Origin: Pseudomonas fluorescens
Lineage (GTDB): Bacteria; Pseudomonadota; Gammaproteobacteria; Pseudomonadales; Pseudomonadaceae
Length of the DNA: 64,000 bases
Reading direction: 5' to 3'
Assembly: GCF_002022275.1 (NCBI RefSeq)
Contig: NZ_MSDF01000014.1
Span: forward strand, 726,811 to 790,810
A program made the position numbers and the translations under genes. Below are positions 57,402-64,000 of this stretch, one piece after another. How positions within the stretch are numbered: the stretch's first letter is position 1; the number at the start of each line of letters is the position of its first letter. The notes below the pieces were generated by a model. The model made no database searches, was not told where the DNA came from, and saw nothing but the letters and a program-made list of their open reading frames with translations.

Positions 57402-58179
57402 GCTTGCAGCTATCTCCATGAACGTGAGCGTGAGGTGTGGCGGGGTCGTCGACCACGGCACCGTGCAAATCGTGGGCGTGGTCGTGATGGTGGTGATAAA
57501 TCGCCAGACTTTGCGCGTTCTTGCCGAACAGCTCGACGAACGCCGGGTCGCCGCTGACCTGTTCCGGGTGGCCGGAGCAGCACACGTGACGGTTCAGGCA
57601 CACCACCTGGTCGGTGGTGCTCATGACTAGGTGCAGGTCGTGGGAGACCATCAGCACGCCGCAGCCATGACGGTCGCGCAGACGCGTGATCAGGCTGTAC
57701 AGCTCGGCCTGGCCGGCGACGTCGACGCCTTGCACGGGTTCATCCAGCACCAGCAGTTCCGGCTCGCGCAACAAGGCGCGGGCCAGCAGAACGCGCTGCA
57801 TTTCGCCGCCGGAGATGCTTTGCACCGGGCTGTCGATCACCTGTTCGGCGCCGACTTCCTTGAGTGCAGACTGGGCGCGGGCTCGGTCTACGCCGGGCAC
57901 CAGGCGCAAAAAGCGCAATACTGACAGCGGCAGCGTCGGGTCCACATGCAGTTTTTGCGGCATGTAACCCACGCGCAGCTTGGGCTTGCGCCACACCGTG
58001 CCGCTGTCGGGCTTGAGTAAACCGAGCACGGCGCGCACGAGGGTCGTCTTGCCGGCGCCGTTCGGGCCGATCAGTGTGACGATCTGCCCGGGCTCGACGC
58101 TCAACGCGATGTTATCCAGCACGTTTTGCCCGGCGAACGTGACCCCGACCTGCTCCAGGCGGATTAACGCATCGCTCAT
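57394..58179 (-). CDS. znuC: zinc ABC transporter ATP-binding protein with His-rich tail
   Basis: A 261-residue ATPase from the ATG at 58179. Walker A is [18 protein letters not shown], the signature is [16 protein letters not shown], Walker B is [12 protein letters not shown], and the switch is [12 protein letters not shown]. The C-terminal about 30 residues are full of histidine ([21 protein letters not shown]) and may buffer or sense zinc. Its start overlaps the zur stop (ATGA). Confidence 0.97.
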   Translation of the reverse strand: MSDALIRLEQVGVTFAGQNVLDNIALSVEPGQIVTLIGPNGAGKTTLVRAVLGLLKPDSGTVWRKPKLRVGYMPQKLHVDPTLPLSVLRFLRLVPGVDRARAQSALKEVGAEQVIDSPVQSISGGEMQRVLLARALLREPELLVLDEPVQGVDVAGQAELYSLITRLRDRHGCGVLMVSHDLHLVMSTTDQVVCLNRHVCCSGHPEQVSGDPAFVELFGKNAQSLAIYHHHHDHAHDLHGAVVDDPATPHAHVHGDSCKHG

Positions 58180-58661
58180 CAAGCCCCCTGGCAGCCCGAG
58201 CACAGGCCGACCACTTCGACCGTTTGCCCTTCGACCTTGAAGCCGACCTCGGCCGAGCTCTTGACGATGGCGTCGCTGATGCTTTTTTGCTCAAGTTCGA
58301 TGGCGGCGTGGCATTCGCGGCAGATCAGGAACTGGCCCTGATGCGCGTGCTCCGGGTGGTTGCAGCCGACAAAGGCGTTGAGCGAAGCGATGCGGTGCAC
58401 CAGGCCGTTTTCCAGCAGGAAATCCAGTGCGCGGTACACCGTCGGTGGCGCGGCGCGGCGGCCGTCTTGCTCGCTGAGCACGCCGAGAATGTCGTAGGCT
58501 CCCAGCGGCTTGTGGCTCTGCCACACCAATTCCAGCACGCGCCGACGCAAGGCGGTCAGGCGTAGGCCTTGGCGCAGGCACAGCGCATCGGCCTCCGACA
58601 GCGCAGTGTGCACGCAGTGAGAGTGGTCGTGGGGACGGCTGGCAAGCGGTGTTTTAGGCAT
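58179..58661 (-). CDS. zur: zinc uptake regulator, Fur family
   Basis: A 160-residue repressor. Its N-terminus is His-rich ([11 protein letters not shown]), then a winged helix ([20 protein letters not shown]). The zinc-site cysteine pairs are ICRECHAAI and [24 protein letters not shown] is typical of Zur. It is first in the zur-znuCB operon, divergent from znuA, so it should control both from the shared 67-bp gap. Confidence 0.96.
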   Translation of the reverse strand: MPKTPLASRPHDHSHCVHTALSEADALCLRQGLRLTALRRRVLELVWQSHKPLGAYDILGVLSEQDGRRAAPPTVYRALDFLLENGLVHRIASLNAFVGCNHPEHAHQGQFLICRECHAAIELEQKSISDAIVKSSAEVGFKVEGQTVEVVGLCSGCQGA

Positions 58662-58686
58662 GAGCGGCGACAGATATTTGATAGAG

Positions 58687-58702
58687 ACGTTATTATGTTA
58701 CC
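58687..58702. promoter_or_regulatory. probable Zur box in the zur-znuA gap
   Basis: ACGTTATTATGTTACC resembles the Zur dyad ATGTTATAATATAACA, with most core positions matching. It lies between the divergent zur and znuA starts, where zinc-dependent repression of both operons would act. Confidence 0.6.
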
Positions 58703-58728
58703 CGTTCCTACGCCATTGAGTGGTCATC

Positions 58729-59649
58729 GTGTCCCGACTTTTTCCCGTTTTTGTCGTATTTGTCACTAGTTTGTTCATTGCGGGTGCCGCTCAGGCCGAG
58801 GTCAAGGTGCTGACCAGCATCAAGCCATTGCAGCTCATCGCCGCCGCTGTGCAGGACGGTGTGGCGATTCCCGAGGTGCTGTTGCCGCCGGGCGCGTCGC
58901 CGCATAACTACGCGTTGCGGCCATCCGACGTACGGCGCGTGCAGTCGGTAGACCTGTTGTATTGGATCGGCCCGGACATGGAGACCTTTCTGCCACGCGT
59001 GTTGAAGGGGCGAAGCTTGCCAACCGTCGCCGTGCAGGACCTGCCGGGCATGAAGCTGCGTCGTTTCGCGGAAGATAGCCACTCCCACGCCGATGATGCC
59101 GACGAACACGACCACGATCACCGCCCGGGCAGCCTGGATGCGCATTTGTGGTTGTCGACGGTTAATGCGCGAGTGATTGCGGCGCGTATGGCGGCGGATC
59201 TTAGTGCTGCGGACCCGGCCAACGCTGCGCGTTACCAGAGCAACGTGAAGGCGTTTGATGAGCGTCTGGATGCGCTGGATGCGCGTCTGAAAGCCCGTCT
59301 GGCAGCCGTGGGCGACAAGCCTTACTTCGTGTTCCACGAGGCATTTGATTATTTCGAAGATGCTTACGGGTTGAAACACACCGGCGTGTTCAGTGTTGCC
59401 GCCGAAGTGCAGCCTGGTGCCCAGCATGTGTCGGCGATGCGTACGCGGTTGCAGGAAGTGGGCAAGACGTGTGTATTCAGCGAGCCGCCGTTGCGTCCGC
59501 GTTTGGCTGAGACGCTGGTTGCTGGTTTGCCGGTGAAGCTGGCGGAGCTGGATGCGTTGGGCGGTTACACGCCGGCGACGGCGCAGGGGTATGAGCAGGT
59601 CTTGGAAAAATTGGGGAATGATTTAGCCGGTTGCCTGGAATCACTGTAA
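58729..59649 (+). CDS. znuA: zinc ABC transporter substrate-binding protein
   Basis: A periplasmic zinc binder. The start chosen is GTG at 58729 (GAG 8 nt upstream), giving 306 residues; GTG at 58720 is an alternative. The signal peptide ends near AAQA. Zinc ligands are expected in PPGASPHNYALRPSD, SLDAHLWLS and VFHEAFDYF. A short His/Asp-rich loop SHSHADDADEHDHDH (about 121-135) is the usual ZnuA metal loop. GYTPATAQGYEQVLEKLGND ends the protein. Confidence 0.94.
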   Translation: MSRLFPVFVVFVTSLFIAGAAQAEVKVLTSIKPLQLIAAAVQDGVAIPEVLLPPGASPHNYALRPSDVRRVQSVDLLYWIGPDMETFLPRVLKGRSLPTVAVQDLPGMKLRRFAEDSHSHADDADEHDHDHRPGSLDAHLWLSTVNARVIAARMAADLSAADPANAARYQSNVKAFDERLDALDARLKARLAAVGDKPYFVFHEAFDYFEDAYGLKHTGVFSVAAEVQPGAQHVSAMRTRLQEVGKTCVFSEPPLRPRLAETLVAGLPVKLAELDALGGYTPATAQGYEQVLEKLGNDLAGCLESL

Positions 59650-59653
59650 TCCC

Positions 59654-59725
59654 TGTGGGAGCTGGCTTGCCTGCGATAGCGGTGTGTCAGTCGACATAGC
59701 TATCGCAGGCAAGCCAGCTCCCACA
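59654..59725. repeat. REP inverted pair
   Basis: Inverted TGTGGGAGCTGGCTTGCCTG units with a short spacer, between the convergent genes znuA and thrB. Confidence 0.92.
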
Positions 59726-59741
59726 CTGACTGCGGTGATTT

Positions 59742-60695
59742 TTAGAGCGCGAACGGCAGGTGAACGCTGACCTGCTGACGCTGCGCCAACCGGTGCTCAA
59801 ACTCTGCCGGATCGTGAATCAACACATCCTGCCCGGCAAACGACTCCGCCGCGATCAGGCGTGACAGCCAAAACCGCACGCACGCCACGCGCAACATCGT
59901 CGGCCACAACTCGGCTTCCTTCGCAGTGAACGGCCGCAGCCCCGCATAAGCCCCCAACAGCGCACGAGCACGCTGCCCATCAATCACGCCCTCGCCATCC
60001 GAACACCAGTCATTCAGGGCGATCGCCACGTCGTACAGCATCGGGCCAGAGCAGGCGTTGTAGAAGTCGATCAGTCCGGTGAGGTGCGTGCCTTCGAACA
60101 TCGCGTTGTCGCGAAACAGGTCGGCATGCACGTTGGCGCGGGGCAGGGCGAGGATCTCGGCTTTGTGCGCCTCGATCTCGGTCAGCGCGTCTTGCAGCAG
60201 GCGCTGTTGCGCGTCGTTCAGGTGTGAAATCAGCTGCGCACCTTCACTGAGCATCCAGTCCAGCCCGCGATCGGTCTTGCGCTCCAGCACTTTCTCGCCT
60301 TGTGTCGCGAGGTGCAGATGGCCAAGCAGGTCGCCGACCTGGGCGCAATGCTGCGCGTTGGCATCCTTGATGTGCTTGCCGGCCAGGCGCGGTTGCAGCA
60401 GGGCCGGTTTACCCTTCAATTCACGCAGGGCCTCGCCGCCCGTGGTGCGCAGGGCATAGGGCACGGGCAGGTCGGCGTCGTGGAGCACGTCGAGCAGTTC
60501 GATGAAGAACGGCATTTCGGCGACCGGGCCGCGTTCAACCAGGGTCAGGACGAACTCGCCTTTCTCCAGGCTGACAAAAAAATTGGTGTTTTCGCTGCCG
60601 GCGGCAATCCCCTGGAAATCAAGCAGGCGGCCGAGCCCGTAAGGGGCGAGAAAGGTTTCCAGCTCGGGCCGAGCCAGGGGGGTGAACACAGACAT
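59742..60695 (-). CDS. thrB: homoserine kinase (APH-fold type)
   Basis: Phosphorylates homoserine in threonine synthesis. At 317 residues it is the aminoglycoside-phosphotransferase-fold form used by pseudomonads. SVFTPLARPELETFLAPYG begins the protein, GIAAGSENTNFFV is the nucleotide loop, HADLFRDN (190-197) is the catalytic loop and GLIDFYNACSGP holds the metal Asp. It lies 56 bp upstream of nothing else on its strand, and DUF2782 precedes it. Confidence 0.95.
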   Translation of the reverse strand: MSVFTPLARPELETFLAPYGLGRLLDFQGIAAGSENTNFFVSLEKGEFVLTLVERGPVAEMPFFIELLDVLHDADLPVPYALRTTGGEALRELKGKPALLQPRLAGKHIKDANAQHCAQVGDLLGHLHLATQGEKVLERKTDRGLDWMLSEGAQLISHLNDAQQRLLQDALTEIEAHKAEILALPRANVHADLFRDNAMFEGTHLTGLIDFYNACSGPMLYDVAIALNDWCSDGEGVIDGQRARALLGAYAGLRPFTAKEAELWPTMLRVACVRFWLSRLIAAESFAGQDVLIHDPAEFEHRLAQRQQVSVHLPFAL

Positions 60696-60751
60696 GGTTA
60701 AAACTGCCAGTACGGGCGCCGCGGTGGGCGGCGCCGATTTAAGTTAAGAAA

Positions 60752-61042
60752 TCATTTCCATTCGAAGATCTTCCATGACGGGATCAGCATATCCGGCTGG
60801 TCAGAGCGGATGAAGTTTGCGTCGGTTCCGTCCGCGCGCACCAGGAAATACGGCGGCGCGCCTTTAACCGTGACCTTGATCGCGTACAGGAAACCGTTTT
60901 GGCGGTATTCCTGGATGGTTCTGTCGCCTTCCGTGCGAATGGTCACTTCCGGATCGCCCGAAGGGGCGCTGTCCGCCGCCATGGCAGCCATCGGAGCGAG
61001 TGCAATCAAGCCAGTGAAGAGCAGGCGATTGAATGTACGCAT
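60752..61042 (-). CDS. DUF2782 family secreted protein
   Basis: A 96-residue protein with a signal peptide (ending MAAMAAD). EVTIRTEGDRTIQEYRQNGF, YAIKVTVKGAPPYFLV and a terminal IPSWKIFEW match DUF2782, a small family encoded beside polA. It is divergent from polA, and thrB follows on the same strand. Function unknown. Confidence 0.92.
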   Translation of the reverse strand: MRTFNRLLFTGLIALAPMAAMAADSAPSGDPEVTIRTEGDRTIQEYRQNGFLYAIKVTVKGAPPYFLVRADGTDANFIRSDQPDMLIPSWKIFEWK

Positions 61043-61116
61043 GATAACCTTGTCCCTTTGTCGTCATTGGTCCGGCTATTCTAGCGCCTGACCCGCCGAA
61101 AAGGTTGATCCCTCTC

Positions 61117-63894
61117 ATGAGCCAAGCCCCCCTCGTCCTGGTGGACGGTTCTTCATATTTGTACCGCGCGTTCCACGCGTTGCCACCGCTGACCACTTCC
61201 AAAGGCCTGCCGACCGGCGCGGTCAAGGGCGTGTTGAACATGCTCAAGAGCCTGCGCAAGCAGTATCCCGACAGCCCGTTTGCCGTCGTTTTCGACGCCA
61301 AGGGTGGGACTTTTCGCGATGACATGTACGCCGAGTACAAGGCCAACCGTCCGAGCATGCCTGATGACATGCGCTTGCAGATCGAACCCCTGCACCAAAG
61401 CGTAATCGCCCTGGGCTTTCCGCTGCTGTGCGTCGCCGGCGTCGAAGCCGATGACGTGATCGGCACGCTGGCCCGCAGCAGTGCGGCAGCCAGCCGCCCG
61501 GTGGTGATTTCCACCGGCGATAAGGACATGGCGCAGCTGGTCGACGGGCACATTACCTTGGTCAACACCATGACCGGTAGTGCGATGGACATCGAGGGCG
61601 TGAAGGAGAAATTCGGCGTCGCTCCCGAGCAGATCATCGACTATCTGGCCTTGATGGGCGATTCGTCCGACAACATCCCGGGCGTTCCGGGCATTGGCCC
61701 CAAAACCGCTTCGGGCCTGCTGATGGGCGTCAATGGCGGGATCAAAGAGCTCTATGAGCAGCTCGATATCGTGCCGACCCTGCCAATCCGTGGCGCCAAG
61801 ACGCTGCCGGCCAAGCTGGAAGAGCACAAGGAGTCGGCATTCCTGTCCTACCAGTTGGCGACGATCAAGTGTGACGTGCCGCTGGACGTGGGCCTGGATG
61901 ACTTGCACCTGATCGAGCCGGACCGTGAAAAGCTGCTGGAGCTGTACCAGTTGCTGGAGTTCAAAAGCTGGATCGACGACATTCAGCGCGACGCCAAGCG
62001 TGTGGAGCTCAAAGCGGCTCCAGTTGCAGACGTTGAGGCCGTTGCTGCCGCGCCTGTTAAGGCGACCTACACCACGATTCTCGACCAAGCGACTTTCGAT
62101 ACCTGGCTGAAGAAACTCAACGACGCCAAATTGTTTGCGTTCGATACCGAAACCACCGGCATCGACGCCCAGCAGGCACAGTTGGTCGGGGTTTCCTTTT
62201 CCGTTCAGCCCTTTGAAGCAGCCTACATTCCGCTGACCCATTCCTACATCGGTGCGCCGGAGCAACTGGACCGCGACACGGTTCTGCTAGCGCTGAAACC
62301 GTTGCTGGAAGACCCGACCAAGCTCAAGGTCGGTCAGCATGCCAAGTTCGACATGAACATCCTGGCCAACTGCGCCATCGGGGGCGACCCTGCGCAAGGC
62401 ATCACCGTGCGCGGTATTGCGTTCGACACCATGCTTGAGTCCTACGTGTTGAACTCCACCGCGACCCGGCACGACATGGACAGCCTGGCCAAGAAGTACC
62501 TGGACTACGACACCGTCAGCTTCCAGGACATCGCCGGCAAAGGCGCCAAGCAGTTGACCTTCGACCAGATCGCGCTTGAGCAGGCCGGGCCATACGCCGC
62601 CGAAGATGCCGACATCACGCTGCGCCTGCATCAGGCGTTGCATGCGCAGCTAGCGGCTATTCCTACGCTGGCCAGTGTGCTGACCGACATTGAAATCCCG
62701 TTGGTTCCGGTGCTGGCGCGTATTGAACGCCAGGGCGCGCTGGTGGATTCCAAGCTGCTGGGCATCCAGAGCATCGAGCTGGGCGACAAGATGGTGGAGC
62801 TGGAGCGCCAGGCGTTCGAGATCGCCGGTGAGGAGTTCAACCTGGGCTCGCCCAAGCAACTGGGTGCCATCCTTTACGAAAAACTCGGTCTGCCGGTCCT
62901 GAAGAAAACCGGCAAGGGGCAGGCCTCCACGGCCGAGGAAGTGTTGGCCAAGCTGGCCGAAGATGACTTCCTGCTCCCGAAAGTGCTGATGCAGTACCGC
63001 AGCATGAGCAAGCTGAAAAGCACCTATACCGACCGCTTGCCGGAGCAGATCAACCCGCGCACCGGGCGCATTCACACGTCTTATCATCAGGCAGTGGCGG
63101 CGACCGGGCGTCTGTCTTCCAGCGACCCGAACCTGCAGAACATCCCGGTGCGCACGGCCGAAGGTCGGCGGATTCGCCAGGCGTTTGTTGCGCCGAAGGG
63201 CTACAAGCTGCTGGCGGCGGACTATTCGCAGATTGAACTGCGGATCATGGCGCATTTGTCCAAGGACGAAGGGCTGATGAATGCCTTCCGCAACGATCTG
63301 GACGTGCACACGGCCACGGCGGCGGAAGTGTTCAAGGTTGAGCTGACTGAAGTCACCTCGAATCAGCGTCGCAGCGCCAAGGCGATCAACTTTGGCCTGA
63401 TCTACGGGATGGGCGCGCAGAAGCTGGGCAAGGACATTGGCGTCGATACCAAGACCGCCAAGGCCTATATCGATGTGTATTTCGCCCGCTACCCAGGGGT
63501 TCGCGAGTACATGGAGCGCACCCGTGCGCAGGCTGCCGATCAGGGGTTTGTCGAAACCATCTTCGGGCGTCGGCTTTACGTGCCGGATATCAACTCCAAC
63601 AAACCTCAGGACCGCGCAGCCGCAGAACGCACGGCGATCAACGCGCCGATGCAGGGCACGGCGGCAGACATCATCAAGAAGGCCATGGTGCGCGTGGACA
63701 ATTGGCTGACCGAGTCCGGCCTGGATGCCAAAGTGATCCTGCAGGTGCACGATGAATTGGTGGTTGAGGTGCGTGAAGACCTGGTCGCCGAAGTCAGCGA
63801 GAAGATTCGCGAGCACATGAGCGCTGCTGCTCAGCTGGACGTGCCATTGGTGGTTGACGTGGGCGTGGGCGATAACTGGGACGAGGCACACTGA
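61117..63894 (+). CDS. polA: DNA polymerase I
   Basis: Repair and Okazaki-fragment processing. The ATG at 61117 (MSQAPLVLVDGSSYLYRAF) gives 925 residues; a TTG four codons earlier is not needed. The 5'-3' exonuclease domain has DSSDNIPGVPGIGPKTA. The 3'-5' exonuclease domain keeps its acidic site (FAFDTETTGID). The polymerase domain has motif A AADYSQIELRIMAHLSKD, motif B RRSAKAINFGLIYGMGA and motif C VHDELVVEV. All three activities appear intact. Confidence 0.98.
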   Translation: MSQAPLVLVDGSSYLYRAFHALPPLTTSKGLPTGAVKGVLNMLKSLRKQYPDSPFAVVFDAKGGTFRDDMYAEYKANRPSMPDDMRLQIEPLHQSVIALGFPLLCVAGVEADDVIGTLARSSAAASRPVVISTGDKDMAQLVDGHITLVNTMTGSAMDIEGVKEKFGVAPEQIIDYLALMGDSSDNIPGVPGIGPKTASGLLMGVNGGIKELYEQLDIVPTLPIRGAKTLPAKLEEHKESAFLSYQLATIKCDVPLDVGLDDLHLIEPDREKLLELYQLLEFKSWIDDIQRDAKRVELKAAPVADVEAVAAAPVKATYTTILDQATFDTWLKKLNDAKLFAFDTETTGIDAQQAQLVGVSFSVQPFEAAYIPLTHSYIGAPEQLDRDTVLLALKPLLEDPTKLKVGQHAKFDMNILANCAIGGDPAQGITVRGIAFDTMLESYVLNSTATRHDMDSLAKKYLDYDTVSFQDIAGKGAKQLTFDQIALEQAGPYAAEDADITLRLHQALHAQLAAIPTLASVLTDIEIPLVPVLARIERQGALVDSKLLGIQSIELGDKMVELERQAFEIAGEEFNLGSPKQLGAILYEKLGLPVLKKTGKGQASTAEEVLAKLAEDDFLLPKVLMQYRSMSKLKSTYTDRLPEQINPRTGRIHTSYHQAVAATGRLSSSDPNLQNIPVRTAEGRRIRQAFVAPKGYKLLAADYSQIELRIMAHLSKDEGLMNAFRNDLDVHTATAAEVFKVELTEVTSNQRRSAKAINFGLIYGMGAQKLGKDIGVDTKTAKAYIDVYFARYPGVREYMERTRAQAADQGFVETIFGRRLYVPDINSNKPQDRAAAERTAINAPMQGTAADIIKKAMVRVDNWLTESGLDAKVILQVHDELVVEVREDLVAEVSEKIREHMSAAAQLDVPLVVDVGVGDNWDEAH

Positions 63895-63904
63895 TCGCGC
63901 TGCT

Positions 63905-63929
63905 CTGCCATCACCGGGCGTGATGGCAG
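63905..63929 (+). terminator. hairpin after polA
   Basis: A perfect 10-bp stem (63905-63914 with 63920-63929) and 5-nt loop begins 10 bp after the polA stop. It is followed by AATGCTTT, a weak U tract. Confidence 0.6.
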
Positions 63930-63984
63930 AATGCTTTAGTTCGGAAGTCGCCGTCAGTTATTTCAAATTGTTTTTCTGGTGCCG

Positions 63985-63990
63985 GAACTT
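63985..63990 (+). promoter_or_regulatory. AlgU-type -35 element, possible ErsA small-RNA promoter
   Basis: GAACTT matches the AlgU (sigma-22/sigma-E) -35 consensus. In P. aeruginosa the AlgU-dependent small RNA ErsA is encoded just downstream of polA, at the Spot 42 position. The matching -10 (TCTGA-like, 16-17 bp on) would fall beyond the window end, so this is only half a promoter. Confidence 0.45.
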
Positions 63991-64000
63991 AACCCGTGAA

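Overview
The window looks like a chromosomal segment of a Pseudomonas of the fluorescens group. Supporting signs are dense high-GC coding, the gene order (fmt-def-dprA-tsaC-qor-hemF-aroE, trpBA/trpI, prlC, an aa3 oxidase cluster, metNIQ, znu/zur, polA), and many extragenic palindromes of the type GTGGGAGCTGGCTTGCCTGCGAT placed at gene 3' ends. Identifications come from reading the translations. Comparisons with P. aeruginosa PAO1 gene order are from memory.

Layout. 1-7.1 kb: translation initiation and housekeeping genes (fmt, def, a LysM-less relative of the usual LysM protein, dprA, tsaC, qor, hemF, aroE). 7.2-12.8 kb: a choline-sulfate module (SulP transporter, choline-binding protein, betC, LysR regulator) and a small DOPA-dioxygenase-like gene. 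12.8-17.2 kb: a D-galactonate operon (dgoK-dgoA-dgoD-MFS) behind a strong palindrome. 17.4-25.9 kb: an RcnB-like protein, trpBA with divergent trpI, and small stress or envelope proteins (DUF883, dodecin, two DUF1161 paralogues, OsmC, lipoproteins). 26-31.8 kb: HAD phosphatase, gamma carbonic anhydrase, prlC-yheV, and a second, diverged M3 peptidase. 31.8-37.7 kb: a secreted phosphatase, a three-subunit periplasmic gluconate dehydrogenase, and a radical SAM gene under a near-perfect LexA box. 37.9-41.1 kb: beta carbonic anhydrase paired with a SulP transporter, plus a hypothetical gene. 41.4-50.0 kb: cytochrome c oxidase structural and assembly genes. 50.1-50.9 kb: an accessory patch with an elaborate inverted/direct-repeat leader and a BRO-N protein. 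51-64 kb: metNIQ, katE, a lipoprotein, znuABC/zur, thrB, DUF2782 and polA.

The most unusual items are: (1) the 50.2-50.44 kb leader, in which two internal segments can each pair with either an upstream or a downstream partner, one downstream partner overlapping the ribosome-binding site of the BRO-N gene; (2) the LexA box whose 12-bp arms contain the Shine-Dalgarno of the radical SAM gene, so read-through RNA would hide it while SOS-initiated RNA might not; (3) a tandem M3 peptidase that keeps its zinc ligands but has lost other conserved catalytic residues; (4) a LysM-family protein without its LysM domain; (5) a Sco-like CxxxC protein of unassigned function among the oxidase assembly genes; and (6) an AlgU-type -35 hexamer at the right edge, where the ErsA/Spot 42 small-RNA locus is expected after polA. 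No rRNA, tRNA, CRISPR array, insertion sequence or prophage was seen.
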